A DNA stretch of 64,000 bases from Branchiostoma floridae (lineage: Eukaryota > Chordata > Leptocardii > Amphioxiformes > Branchiostomatidae): positions 11,844,453 through 11,908,452 of the forward strand of contig NC_049991.1 in the NCBI RefSeq assembly GCF_000003815.2, read 5' to 3'. The position numbers were made by a program, and so were the translations under genes. Position 1 is the stretch's first letter. Each line of letters starts with the position of its first letter. Positions 1 to 11,952 of the stretch are shown one piece after another. The notes beneath the pieces are model-generated. The model was not told the origin of the DNA. It searched no databases and saw nothing but the letters and a program-made list of their open reading frames with translations.

Positions 1-149
1 AGATAGGACCGGGGAGCTAGCGAGTTTTGTTGGGGGACCCAAGGCAGTCAGCCCGCAGATCTCACATTAGTGCTCCTGGGGAGTTATCGCTAACCTTTAG
101 AAGGGTAGATAAACTGTCCTAGCTGCCCGATCCCGGCTGGCTCCCAGGG
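1..149 (-). mobile_element. Truncated fold-back MITE, copy 1
   Basis: This stretch matches the element at 20217-20455 in inverted orientation. Shared blocks include GGACCGGG, AGCTAGCGAG, AAGGCAGTCAGCCCG, GAGTTATCGCTA and the terminal GGCTGGCTCCCAGGGTA. The first dozen or so bases of its left end lie outside the window. Inside, a block of the 20.3-kb copy is shortened. It carries no coding potential and looks like a non-autonomous DNA element that moved with a transposase supplied elsewhere. Confidence 0.75.
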
Positions 150-531
150 TAAGGTTCTGTTACTCAGCATCCTTTCCCTATGACTTGCACTTTACCTTGT
201 GTCAGGTAAGAAAAAGGGCCTCCTCTGATAATGATCACGTCAAGTGTGAAAGCAATCATGTGACACTTTTGTAAATAATGAGATAATTTCATTTACAAAC
301 AATGGACTGATGAAATGAGGTGATAATTACTTTCCAGATAAGCACGTCCCCCATGGCCAGATACGTAATCCTCTGTTGCAATGACATTTTATCAGAATTT
401 TAGTGTTGTTGGTTGTTGGAGGATGAAACTTGGCTGGAAACAAGCAAATTTTGAGGTATTAAAGCAAGATTACCTAAAGTTGAAAATTGACAAGGTCTTG
501 TTGATCATACCAAATTGGTGCAGCGAGTGCT
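150..531. other. Non-coding stretch
   Basis: AT-rich DNA without a convincing exon. The only long reading frame (from about 381) is short, lysine/leucine-rich and runs into the repeat at 532, so it is most likely chance. Confidence 0.6.
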
Positions 532-874
532 CAGGGTTGAAGAAGTTTTCTAAAAAGTACATACAATATTTACTTGCCCGAACCAATTTTTAACTTGCCC
601 AAAATTCAATTGTCACTTTTATATGCATTTTCACTCCCAGCAATGGAATTCGCATCATTGTCATTATTGCCTTTATTTTACTATGTTCACTAAGTATTGC
701 TTGATGTCATGACTCTAAAAAGTAACGTCAAGTTACTCAAGTATGTCAAAATCTCACTCAATGGAAAAATCTTACTTGCCCGATCGGTCAAGTGGGTTAG
801 GTCATGCACTTGCCCGATTATTCAGCACTTTGACTTGCTGTGGACAATAGGGCTAAAGGACTTGTCCAACCCTG
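532..874 (+). mobile_element. hAT-like non-autonomous element, copy A
   Basis: A 343-bp copy of a dispersed repeat whose second copy is at 23634-23996. The right end is TTGTCCAACCCTG and the left end CAGGGTTGAAGAA; the second copy shows the better preserved pair CAGGGTTGGACAA / TTGTCCAACCCTG. Ends starting CAGGG are typical of hAT elements. The interior repeats the word ACTTGCCCGA on both strands several times. No 8-bp target duplication is visible, so the flanks have decayed or the exact boundary differs. No protein is encoded. Confidence 0.7.
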
Positions 875-1692
875 TAATATATGTCTCAGATCTATTATAT
901 ATATATATACACATGCATATCTAACCCTGTTTCTGCTGAGTCAGTGACATATACTGTACAGACTGTATATATACTCTACAGACTGCCATTGTAATGTATA
1001 AAGGTGGCCACTATAGATTTGATAAGCCCATGTGCGTTTAATGAATACATTGTCCTCGCTGTCGACATGTCATGAATTAAGCAAACATTGCCCAGACATG
1101 CTGTCTACATGCATGATCAGACCATGTGAGGGCAAAGTTTACCTGTTGTCCTTTGAACTCAAACATGACTTCTGACCACACACCTGATCAGATATGACAG
1201 GCCAGGTGGACAGGTGTGTGTCAATACCACCTGTGGGACTGATGGTCTCAGCACTATGAATAATGAAGTCTGTTAAACTTGCAAACTGTAACATTACAGC
1301 TGTAAGAATTGGTAGGTACATGGGTCATACATGTGTCATTGGAGTGGTTATGCCATTGTTACTTTTTTGAACAGCTATTCTAGGGAAGAGTGGTAGAAAA
1401 TTAACAAAACAAACAAAATTAGGATACCGTTCAGAGGTGGTATCAGATAACCAATTTTGAATATTACAGAATCACTAGTAATCAATTATGCTGATCAGGT
1501 TTGGTAAACAACATGCTCAACTAGCAACCAACAGTAGTTGTGTCACCAAGATGATGGTATAAAGTTCAATTGCAAGAATTACACATCCAATGACAAGAAA
1601 AATGCGAGGGGAGGAGGGGGCAGAAAATGTTCAGCTAGTCACCAGTTTGCATCTTAGTTCTTGCTCTTACAGAAGCAAAGCCCACAGGAAAG
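875..1692. other. Non-coding stretch with a short TA run
   Basis: Contains a (TA)n microsatellite around 893-912 and otherwise unremarkable AT-rich sequence. I see no exon with supported splice sites and no recognisable protein. Confidence 0.55.
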
Positions 1693-1764
1693 AGGGACTA
1701 GGTCTAGTGGTTATGATTTGGTGCTCTCACTGCCAAGGCCCGGGTTCGATTCCCGGTGTGGGAA
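1693..1764 (+). pseudogene. tRNA-Glu(CTC)-derived sequence
   Basis: The D arm (GGTCTAGTGGTTA, A box), an anticodon loop reading CTCTCAC with CTC in the anticodon place, and an intact T arm (GGGTTCGATTCCC, B box) match eukaryotic tRNA-Glu closely. The 3' acceptor strand TGTGGGA is present, but the 5' acceptor strand reads AGGGACTA and cannot pair with it. This is therefore a pseudogene or the head of a tRNA-derived SINE rather than a working tRNA. Confidence 0.65.
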
Positions 1765-1802
1765 CCAGTGAAACGCACAGGCGAGTAGAACAGTTTTTAC
1801 CC

Positions 1803-1898
1803 CAAGCTCGCTCCCGGGATTTGAACCCGTGTCCTTCCGTGCCAGACCCGGGCAGCCAAACTTCCCAAACCAAGCACGCTACCGATGTCGCCACAAAA
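1803..1898 (-). repeat. tRNA-like (SINE-type) sequence
   Basis: On the minus strand there is an A-box-like word (TGGCGACATCGGTAGCG) about 70 bp upstream of a B box (GGGTTCAAATCCC). The inter-box distance is longer than in most tRNAs, and the acceptor stem is unclear. It faces the tRNA-Glu-like unit at 1693-1764 and has the same general build as the tRNA-like unit at 48067-48150. It could be a SINE head or a diverged tRNA pseudogene. Confidence 0.5.
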
Positions 1899-2245
1899 GC
1901 TCAGAGCCCTTTGGCAAGGATGGTAGGCGGTGCTTGAACCCCACTGTTACACTAGGACTACAAAAACTTGCTGTTTTAGAAATGGAATGGCCGACAGTGC
2001 TGCTTTTGAGATTACTGAGGCCCCTTCCGTTCCTAATGAGAGGGTGTGTCTCAGGTCAAGGGTTATCAGTATTCCAGCTGTTGTTTCATCTCTAGCAATT
2101 TTGCAGGCTACATTTGTCACAATTGCACATGTGTGACCAGGGCAATCAATCAAACATATTTGTCAGGAGAAAATCTCAATGGGCTCTATGTTTTATTTCT
2201 GGTTGTAGATTTATTGTTGTCAACATTGCTCAAATCTTAGCCTGG

Positions 2246-2316
2246 AGTCCAGCCTTGTTGTGCTTTTAGTCGTTCCCCGAAGGTACGCTTCTGACGTAAA
2301 GCAACTAGGCTGGACT
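2246..2316. repeat. 71-bp near-perfect hairpin
   Basis: The block starts AGTCCAGCCTTGTTG and ends CAACTAGGCTGGACT. The two halves also pair through GCTTTTAGTC and GACGTAAAGC around a CCCGAAGG centre. It looks like a very small fold-back element or its relic; no gene lies next to it. Confidence 0.6.
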
Positions 2317-2380
2317 GATTCTGATTTTATATTGTCCTGGTTTGTCCCACAACAGTTAAATGAGGATTGCTCCAGCCTTG

Positions 2381-2698
2381 GTAAGTAATCTCCAAGCAGA
2401 TACTATAAGCAGATGGTATAAGATAGTATCAAAGCTGGAGTATAGCAGTAGGCAACTAACCTCCTCTGGCCAGCTACTTAAAATGCAGAAGCGGTTAAAA
2501 CCACCGTGAACATTTTTCTAATATGGTATTAGACTGCAGTCTATGGTGTTACCGCGAACTTAAAACCACCGCGAAAAGTCCTTTTTCCTGTTACCGCGAA
2601 ATTAAATCCCCGCGAACTTGAATGCATTTACAATATACTCCTTGGCATGGTTTGATAGTATCTTATGCAACTGGAAATCTGCTTGCAGATTACTAGGT
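2381..2698. mobile_element. Long-TIR MITE with CGCGGT subterminal motifs
   Basis: About 60-bp imperfect terminal inverted repeats pair 2384-2443 with 2634-2698. Shared words include AGTAATCT, CAAGCAGAT, ATAAGATA, TATCAAA and GGAGTATA. The core (2490-2620) repeats ACCGCGAA four to five times. The same motif sits in the subterminal part of the pogo-like element at 29.8-32.9 kb. It encodes no protein and is a non-autonomous element. Confidence 0.65.
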
Positions 2699-3946
2699 AA
2701 GAAACCCTGGCAACAGATCTCCTATAAGAGTCCTAAGGTTTAATTGCTTATTGTCACAGTGAGGCTGTTGAGCCCAGTTGTGATCCACAGTGAAGTAGGG
2801 GAGTTACCCCAGTCCAGGTTGCTAACCCCCGGTGACAGACCTCTGGTCCTGGTCCTATTCCATTATTCACAAGGAAACTGCCCTAGAGAACACAGATGTT
2901 CAACACTTATTGAATGTAAAAATCAATCAGCGGTTGAAGATTAAACAGAGATAAGGGATATTGTTAATGATTTTACCTCATTGGTTTGATAGAATGATTC
3001 AGCATGCTTATGACTGTGTGCATTGTTACATAACTGTCAACGTTGACATTGTGACAATCACTTGAAGTGATATTTAATGTACTATGGACTTTAATTCCTG
3101 TGCTTGTTCTATGGCTGTGTTCAAAGCCACAGTCATTGGCTGTGCCTCCCCTGCCTACAGGAACTCTTCATCACTATCATTGACACTAGATATAGGTCAG
3201 AAGGCCACTCATTCCGGATATTCTTCCTTTTTATCTACTCATGCTATTTGAATATTCCCCTCAGACTTGGCAGCTAAAAGCACTGTCTGTTTTGTTATGG
3301 TCCCTTCATCATGGATGAGGTAATGATTTATTCATCTCATGTCCACGAGGGTATGAAATTTGTAGGGTTATTAGACTAATTTTTTACAAAACGTGTGACT
3401 GTGACTGCATTCAGCAAAACTGGCAATAGATACACCTATCAATATACTATACACGTACAATATATGTGCTTTAGAACGATGACCATTATTTACATTATAT
3501 TATAAGAGTTACTGTATGTGTGCGTGTGTGTGTGTAGAAATTTTCCTGGCGTGAACTGGCCCCAAGTTGGTAAAGGGCAAATCGTCCTGATCCTCTCAGG
3601 CCCTGTTGTAGAAGTTAATTATCTAAAGCAAACATCTCAGGCCAAGTCATGTGACCATTGCTGCCTCATTATCTGTAAGTACACAGTGTTTTTTTTTAGG
3701 TTTTGGTTTGGCTTTTCGGGTCCTATCCTTTGTTGTTGTCAAATGATTGAAGAACAGTCCAGGCGTTACACATACCCCTGTATACATGCCAATTAGCAGT
3801 GCTGAGTGACTGGGTCAATGGTACAACCATCCATAGCATGTCACCTCTGGAATGTGAACAGGACATGGGAGACTGTGACTTCATGGGAAGTGGAAGCTGA
3901 GAAAGCTAAGGTAGAACATTTCATCCCAGACGACGCTGGAAGGGTG
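2699..3946. other. Non-coding stretch with a TG microsatellite
   Basis: No supported exon. A short (TG)n tract lies near 3514-3535. Reading frames here lack recognisable domains and acceptable splice flanks. Confidence 0.5.
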
Positions 3947-3954
3947 CACGTGAT

Positions 3955-4139
3955 TTTTTTCCGGCCAATCAGAACGCAGACATGGCGCCGTCATAGCTAT
4001 AGGCAGACTATAGGGGACAATGTTTTTATCCCACATTATCTTCGTTTTCTTGGAGATGGGGAGATTTTTAGAGGCAAAGGTTGTACCAGATTGTCAGTGA
4101 GGCACCCAACTGTCATCAGAGTGTTCTTACTTCAGACAG
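3955..4139 (+). promoter_or_regulatory. Putative promoter and 5' untranslated exon of the transposase-like gene
   Basis: A CCAAT box (GGCCAATCAG) at about 3962-3971 and an E-box (CACGTG) at 3947-3952 lie upstream of a strong splice donor, ACAG|GTACGT, at 4139/4140. The matching acceptor is a long pyrimidine tract ending in CAG at 5032, two bases before the start codon. This predicts a non-coding first exon here and an intron of about 890 bp. The transcription start itself is not visible. Confidence 0.5.
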
Positions 4140-5032
4140 GTACGTCGCATATTTTCAATTTTCGTGCCGGTAAATGTATGAGATTTAGCTCCCTTTAACG
4201 AGACATTAGAATTTTCTCGATTTTATGCTGTTTTCAACGGTCTATTTCGAGGTTTTTTGAAAAGGTACATATACAATCTTCATATATTTGTATAGTGCGT
4301 ATCTTAAACTCCTTAAAAACGTGATTGAACCTGTCTGTACCTGCCACCGTTCGGCCGCTATTAGACCAAATCCGTGGCGGTATATCCCATGCATGTTGAA
4401 TTTATGCACCCAAGATGGCGGCCGTACTATCGTCTGCAGATCGTCTGCTATCGGTGTTACGTACTTTGTAGAGGGTGACGAAATTTACCTGAAATGTTGA
4501 GAGTTGCCCTTCATGGGTTTTTCTGAAACAAAACTAGGACCTTGTGATGTTAATTCGGGCTTTAGAGTGACTTTGTTCGTGTATTATCGCTCTATATGGA
4601 TAGATATTTGTGTTTACGCTGAAGGGGGAGGGGGGCGGAGAACGCTGTCGAGTATTTTTGTTGTTTTAGTTTTGACTTGAAAAGCATGCAAAAAAAGTGG
4701 CAAATGGGAAGCAGTCTTTCCTCTCCTCATTTTTGATATAGTAAAGAAACTTGTAAAAATTAGCAGATACTATTCAATAAGATTGTGAGGTTGTGTTTTG
4801 TTGTGATCTGATGATGGTGATACATTATTTTGTATACATATTGTATGCATACAGATCTGCATATAATAATATTTGTATATTATCAATCCATGTTCATTAG
4901 AACCATTTAGAAATCATTTTGATATGTTAAGATTGATAAAATAAGGGATATGACATTGCATTTGTAATATGAATAACTTGATTGTAAATTACTTTGTGGT
5001 TACCAAAATTATTTCTTTTCCCTCCAAATCAG
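4140..5032 (+). other. Predicted intron in the 5' leader
   Basis: Bounded by GTACGT at 4140 and a pyrimidine-rich acceptor ending CAG at 5032. It contains an AAGATGGCGGC word near 4412, which matches the YY1 binding consensus. No coding signal is seen inside. Confidence 0.45.
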
Positions 5033-5034
5033 TC

Positions 5035-8000
5035 ATGTCTAGAAGACCACACAAGCCAACTGGGGACACCCCAAATCCCAGTCCCAAGAGGCCATGTGGG
5101 CGTGGGCGTGGACGTGGACGTGGAAATGACCAAGATAAAGGAGTCAGTAGAGAACTTTATCAAAGTTCTGCTGTTCCTGGAGGCCTCTCGGATGGTAGCA
5201 GTACCTCGGTATGTATCACAGTAATCATGTGACATCTTTATTCATTTTCAAGTTCTTGTTGATGTCAAATGATGCATCAATGTACAGGGCTCAAAATACT
5301 GTTTTCTGCATACCTGCATTTGTAACATTGAAAATTACCTGTACCAGACAAATTTAACCTGCACCACTTTGGACTAAGGATGTATTAATCATACTGTAAA
5401 ATTGTTTAGGAATCTTTTCTTTTTTTTCGTTTATAAAAACCAGTACATGGACCAGTGCAGGTTAGTAAGTGCAGGTAGACATCAGAAATACCTGCACTAA
5501 CCTGCATATGCAGTTGGTATTTTGAGCCCTGATGTATCATTGTAGTCCAAGTGTGGGCAATAAATGTACAATGTACACTTTTTTTCATGTTCGCTTATCC
5601 TTTTGGTGCTTTGCTGATAACCCATCAATCTGCTAGTAGCACACATTCTGATTGATTGTTATATGCATGTGTAGAACATACAGCGCAAGAAAGCTGATCG
5701 TTGGGGAGATGATGAAATTGCTGCCGTTGTCAAGTATGTGGCGTTGTACCACACTGTGGAAGGAACGTCTGAAGGGAAACAGTGGCCAACCGGAAATGAC
5801 TCGTCAACTCAGCCATTTTGGGAAGGATGTGCACGCTTTGTTGCTGAGGAAACCGGGAAACCTCCTAGAACAGGTGAAGTCAATGTCTGTTGCATTACAG
5901 AGACAAGTGTTTTCTCTATATGCTGATGTAGTCTTTTATTTTTTGTCCTGTACATTTTAGACACAAGATGATGATATTGGAATGATGTGTCAATAAAATT
6001 GTAATATTCAATACATTTACTGAGGCTTTTTATTGTTCTAAGTGCATCTCTAAATTCATTCATACAGCTGGTGGATGCAGGACCCTCACGTTTCGAGTGC
6101 TAAAGAAGGACTATACAACTGTCCATGAGGCAGAAGAGCACTACAACATCACATACACAGGAGACACACGTCAGAAAGAAAACATCCCAGCAACATCCAG
6201 TTCAGCCACCAACACTCCTATCAACTCAATGACAGCACTCCAGGCACGTTACCATCTCCTAACCCCATCTCAACAGTGGGACTTCTTAGCCAACTGCTTC
6301 CAAGAGAAGTTGGAGGAGATGAGACCCAGTCTGCCTGACTTTGTGCCATGTGACTTTTTGAAGTTGTCAGCTGCGGCCATGGAGACACTACGCAAGCATG
6401 GCAGGGAAAATACAGTGTATCATTTGGCACATGCATTAGGCACTCCAAAAGATGACGGCAGTGGTCCCCGCATGCCTGTGGACCGAATGCCCTTTCCTCT
6501 GATCGAACACAACGCTAAGTTTTTCTCAGTTGAGCATCCCGACTTGTTGCGATGCCCCAAAGAATATCTTGCCTACATGGAAACAATGTATGCCCACTTT
6601 GGCAACAAATGGGCATCCCTCCATTCTGGCCCTATGTGGAGTGGCATTGCTAATAACGAGGAAGACAACAACGAAGAAGAAGAAGTAAGTGACATACAAG
6701 GAAAGATGGAGCTGCTAGCCATTGCAAAGTGTGCTGCACCTCAAGGACCATTTGATGTGCTAGCTGAGGCAATGAAGGAGATAGAAGGGGATCTCGGCGT
6801 TGCACCCATGCATTGGGAAGAAGATGACGTAGGAACCGAAACCTCAATTCCATGGATACAACAGGAAGATTGGGAGAAGGATTTACCTCCACCAGGCACA
6901 TCAACACCATTGACATCTATCTCAATTGAAGCTACAGCTCCACTGGTCCCTTTGACACCATTACAAGCTATGCCAACTGAGGATACAGCTCCACCAGTCA
7001 CGTCAACACCATTGAAATCTGCCTCTGCTAATGATTCTTCATCATCAGAACACACCGGGTCCCGCAACTACTCCTTCCTCTTCTCAACAGCTTCACAAGC
7101 AGACCGGAGAGAACTACAAGAGTGTTTACCAGTTGAAGAAGTCCACAGATTTCACAACATCCAGCCAGCAAAGCAGAAGAAGTCAAGAGAAAGATTGAAG
7201 ACAATGGATGTATGTTTACTTTTTTTATGACATTTAAGTTGACTGTTATCACTGTGGTTTATCTGATATAATTTCACCATTTATTACATGTTTGTTTTGC
7301 TGATTGTGCCAATTCTATAAGAAGTTATCAATATTGATAGGTGGTATTTCCATGTTTTTGCAGGCCAGGGTTAATGTTGCAGGAGTTTCCGGCAGAACAC
7401 TAAGAAAAAAAATCAGCGCAGCGGAATTCACGTCTAATGCTTCAATTCAAGTAAGTAGTACCAGCTTTATTACAAGGAATGTAATGCATTTGTGGCAGGT
7501 CAATTCACATTTGTTATGTTTTATTTTAATGTCCAAAACATTAAAAATGCCTCCAGATTGGGGTTGTCCTTTAATTCATTTATTGTCTATTGTTACTTGA
7601 ATTATCTATTGCAGATCCAAAAGCAGTTCCTGGAATACTGAATAGTAGTCCGTTGTGACAATTAATGTGTTCAACTTTTCCTACCCAGTTCACCATGCTG
7701 AGCCAAGCCCATGCCTCCAACCCAGATGGCCGCTGGTGGGTGAAAGCGGACGCATGCGATATAAAGGCAGGCCTTCGTGAGTCCCTGAAACACCAGTGGT
7801 CAGGGGACACAGATCTAGGCGAGGGGAAGTTACAGGAAGCAGAGAAAAAGTACCAATCTCAACAAAGCTTTGTCTCGAATCTGGGTCTCGGTAACCGTGC
7901 AAACAAAGTGCAGTTCTCAAAAGATCTTGTTTGCTTGTTGGCAATAGTCAGAGAACATAAAGAGTTCCTGCAAAGCAATCTGAGTGAAACAGAGAGATTG

Positions 8001-11000
8001 TATAAAAAAAAGCAAACAGAGCTGAATGCCTCAGCAGACTCGTTGTTTGCGTTAGGATGGGAAGTGGACAGTTATAAGAAGCTCCTGGCAGTAAATGTCG
8101 AAGTGACATCCACAATGCAAAATATGGTGGATGCCCTGAAAGCAGGCAACTTTCCAGGCGGGTTGCGGGAACTTAGAGAGAAGCTGAAGTGGTACTTCAA
8201 AGGAGTCCACTCCAAGAAGAGGGAGGCAGCCAGCCACCTTATGATCTTCATGATCAGTGATGAGCAGCGTAATATGAAACCATACGCTGTTCCAGTTAGA
8301 GTCCTCCCATGTAGAGTTGTCAAGGATGAACAGCTGCGAAACCTCAAAGATGAGCTGAAGACAGCAATGGAGGCCATCGGCATGGTTGTTGTTGGTGAGA
8401 TATATTGCTGCTTTGTTGTTTTCATGCAAAATCACCATACTTTTATATTTCTAAAGGTGACCAAAGTTTCCCAATTATTCTTTTTGCCGGTGTGTAGCAC
8501 CAGCTTTGAATCGACAGAAGCCGTTTGTCAACCGTTTGTTTGGATGCATGGATCGGTCAATTTGACCAAACCCTTCTGATAGCCCTTTTATACGCATGAT
8601 TGCATAATTGAGTCAGTGTGGCCGTACTATATGTATAACAGTTTGCTTCTGCAGCCGTAGATCTTGGATTCGAACCCCACATGCTACAATTTTTTTTCTT
8701 TGTTAGACAAATCCCATGTACTGTTTTTTTTTTAAATAGAAGCAAGACCAATTCAGCAATTCGATGTTTATAAACTCTTCTTTAGTGTGATTTTGTTAAA
8801 CATCCAGGCTTTTTCCAAAATACGCACCGGCCAGCTTTTTCAGAAGCTTTCTTGTTTCAATATGAATGAAAATATCAATATTGAGGTATAAAGTGCATGT
8901 GAATTTGTTTGTCATTCTCGTCTGAATTTCTGAGATATGTCTCTGACCCCATTCAGGGTTTGTCACTGATGGGGAGTGGAATTCCCTGAGAACAATGGGA
9001 GGCAGCAGACCAGTCTCCATCATTCAACTGATGATGGAGGCCAAAGCACAGGCAAGGTCCCTGACAGCAGCTAACATTCGGAGGTACCTGACATTAAGAG
9101 GTAAAGACCTTTCAGAAGCTTGTTTGTTGGTTCACTTGTCAGTGCTTTAAATGTATGGTCTAGGTGAAATTGGAGTTGTGCAGGTACTTGCAATGTCTTC
9201 CTTTACAATGCCTACACTTGTCCTCTTATATGTGTACTTTTGAAGATATTCAGTAACATGGACAATTCTGTTAACAAAACCAATGTATGGGCCATGTTGT
9301 AATTGCTTGTTGAAAACATTAGATATCAGGTGCTCCCATGCATTTGCAGGTAAAACTTTTATAATGGATTTATGATGGATATTTCTTGTGTTACCTTCAC
9401 CAGGTAAAGTACAATAAAAGAATCTGAGGCCTACTTGTGACAGGCAGATGATATGTTTACCCACAAATCCCATTGCTAATGAAGAGTTTCAAAGGTTTGT
9501 CATGTGCAATTCTATCTTCCAAAATAGTAATAGTGCATGTTAACTTCACATTCTAGAGGATGCTGCTAACCCCCTCCCAGTGGTTGGACATGAGGCTGTT
9601 CCATTGGAGGATGTGATATGGTTGGCTACATTCATCAGAGACAACAACACAACCTTTGAGTCAGCTATTCATGTCCTGCGGAGGAAACATTATCCATTCG
9701 TGATGTACGATCCACATCCATGGACTCCAGGTTAGTCTCTCTATCTGTGAAAGAAGACACACTTTTTGTTGACAAAAGTTTCTGTCTTCAGTCTTGTGAT
9801 GTTAGCTTGTGATGACATTAAAATGATAATATAACATAGCATTGTGCATCGCAACTGTTCCAGTACAATTCCTTGATCAGACTGTTAGCCCTTGATAATT
9901 GAGCATTTGCTTCCAGATTAAAATGACTTAGGAGACCCATTGTTTATTTCAGGGAGAAAGAACGAGACAACAGCAGACTGCCTTAAGTCTGTTATGGCAA
10001 CATACCTGTTTAGAAAGAAGGTTGATGACCTGAAGCTAACAGGTGTGGACTTCAGTCAGAACCTTTATGTTCCTGAGCTAGGCGAGAGTAAGGAGCCTCA
10101 CTTCGACAGAGAAGACCACGGACATGTACTGAAGAGGTTGACGGCATGTGTGAGGGCAGGAACTGTCCCAGGCATTGACTTGTTGAGGTTAGCTGCTTGG
10201 GTGACATTTATATTTGTGGTGACTGGTTAGAATTGAATGTTTGGTGCTAGGATGTGGGCAACTTGTTTTGTGCCAATATGTACTTTGGGGGATGGAGTCA
10301 CTTTTATAGAAACTTTGTACACATGATAATACAGTAGCTGCAATTAAAGCATCAATACATAAAAGCAGGTATACATTTGTAATTTTCACCATGTCATCTG
10401 TTTCTGTTGATAGGTGGATTGAAGCCATGCAGAATCCCAATACTGGGCTGACATACACGGCATTAACAGGAAAGAGGAAGCAGTCGGTGGTAGACTGTGA
10501 GCGGATGTTCTCTGCTGGTGTAGTCTCCTTCTTCAAGGACAAGGGCTACACCACTGAAGCAAGGTGTGTACACTCTGTGCTTAGATATTTTCTGTATCTC
10601 TTCACTAATGAGGACCTTCTGTTATTTGCTTGACATATTTCCCAATAGAAAGTATAAATGAAATGGACGGTCTTGGTAAAATAGGAAATCTAACAATGAT
10701 CTTCCCTCCCAAAAATTGTTTACGGTCCTAGATTTGCGGAAACAGTCCTCAACTGGCATAAAGCTACAGATGGCCGGGGGATCGATCAAGAGACCAGGAA
10801 ACAGTACAACCGCGCAATGCTTTCATTTCTCCTGGAAGACTGGATGCCCTATGACTGTTTCTTCAAAGGCGAGATCAACTATGCCATGCTTGATGTTAAC
10901 AGGTGTGTATACATACCCACTACATGCATATCGTTTGTATTGTCATGTGTCTTGCGGGTTCTTGTTTCCCCATGTTTTAGATCAGTACAAGTAATGCATC

Positions 11001-11945
11001 AAAATATTTATTGTTAACAGGCCAATCAAGGGCATCCAAGGGCTCACAAGAGAGGTTGTCGTGGCCCTCCTGTGCAATATTGAGAGTCAGGAGCAGCGGA
11101 GGCACATGACCACTACACATGGACTCCCTCCGGAACATCCCAGAGCTGGAACATCTGATGACGTGGAAGCGTTCATTGCGACACTACATGGGATGCTGGG
11201 TCCAATCTTTGACCATAAGACTTTCAGGGAAAATTTCAGGTAATGTGAGAAACTTCAACACAAATAAGTTGCTTAATACGAATTTTATTCAGATAATGAG
11301 GTAGAGATATATATACACAGAAAGAATGTATGGTCTATACTATTATCTTACATGTTGTTTGGTTCCTGAAAGCTCCTATACAATGGTTCTTATGTCAGAT
11401 GAATTAGCTTTATCGGTGACATTGATTGTAAAAAATAGATTGGAACATCTTGAATCTACCATGATTTTGTACATGCTGCTGTACAGTACAGTATTTTACA
11501 ATGTTCAAAAGAAATGATTGTATGTATGTATTTACAGTCAAAATATGTCAAAACACATTCTTAACAACACAGTATGTTCACTGCTTTGATACTTGCTAAC
11601 AATACATCCCATGCTATTTTTACAGAAGGTAGTATATCTAACACCATTATTTCCTGTCTTTTCCCCCATCTTAGGAAAATCTGCCATGAATACTGCAAGA
11701 GGCTAGACCAGGACCTGCCTTTTTGGTACCACACCGGGATCAATGAGAGGTTCCAGACAAAGCTGCCCTCCTTTGACCAGCCGTCAGGTGCAACTGAACG
11801 CCTGGATCGGACAAGGGTGTCTAAGTTTGCAGATCCTGGGATCGACAACCCTTGCCGGGTCCAAATGCCGCGCAAGGGAGCGAGAACAGTCAGGAACCAA
11901 TTCCATAACCTAGAAGAGCGGCTCCCCCCTCCCCCCCAGGCCTAG
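5035..11945 (+). CDS. SANT/Myb-like, transposase-like protein, 12 coding exons
   Basis: Exons: 5035-5208, 5675-5873, 6068-7209, 7364-7450, 7689-8394, 8957-9100, 9557-9730, 9953-10187, 10414-10563, 10732-10902, 11021-11239, 11675-11945. All introns are GT-AG and all phases agree, giving 1223 aa without a stop. Residues 30-40 are a Gly-Arg run. Residues about 66-140 (exons 2-3) look like a SANT/Myb DNA-binding fold, with spaced Trp and acidic residues (WGDDEI at 68). Exon 3 then holds a low-complexity acidic and Thr/Pro-rich linker. From 550 the sequence changes to a conserved-looking core: WWVKADACDIKAGL (Asp555/558), a coiled-coil-like stretch, then FVTDGEWNS (Asp774). I take these Asp residues as candidate DDE catalytic positions by inference only. 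I cannot name the family from memory with certainty; Academ-like transposase is my best suggestion, though I see no Cys-rich zinc finger. It converges on the XPG-HIRAN gene. Confidence 0.75.
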
Positions 11946-11952
11946 ACATCAA
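11946..11952. other. 7-bp gap between convergent stop codons
   Basis: Only seven bases separate the TAG of the plus-strand gene from the stop of the minus-strand gene. Neither AATAAA nor ATTAAA fits in this gap, so each mature mRNA must run into the other's last coding exon. The transcripts should therefore overlap tail to tail. Confidence 0.8.

Noticed and set aside
7613-7640. Alternative splice acceptor TTGCAG before exon 5
   Set aside because: The frame that follows meets a stop within eight codons; the acceptor at 7688 keeps the frame.
8655-8670. B-box-like word GATTCGAACCCC
   Set aside because: No A box at a fitting distance on either strand, and it lies in an intron of the transposase-like gene.
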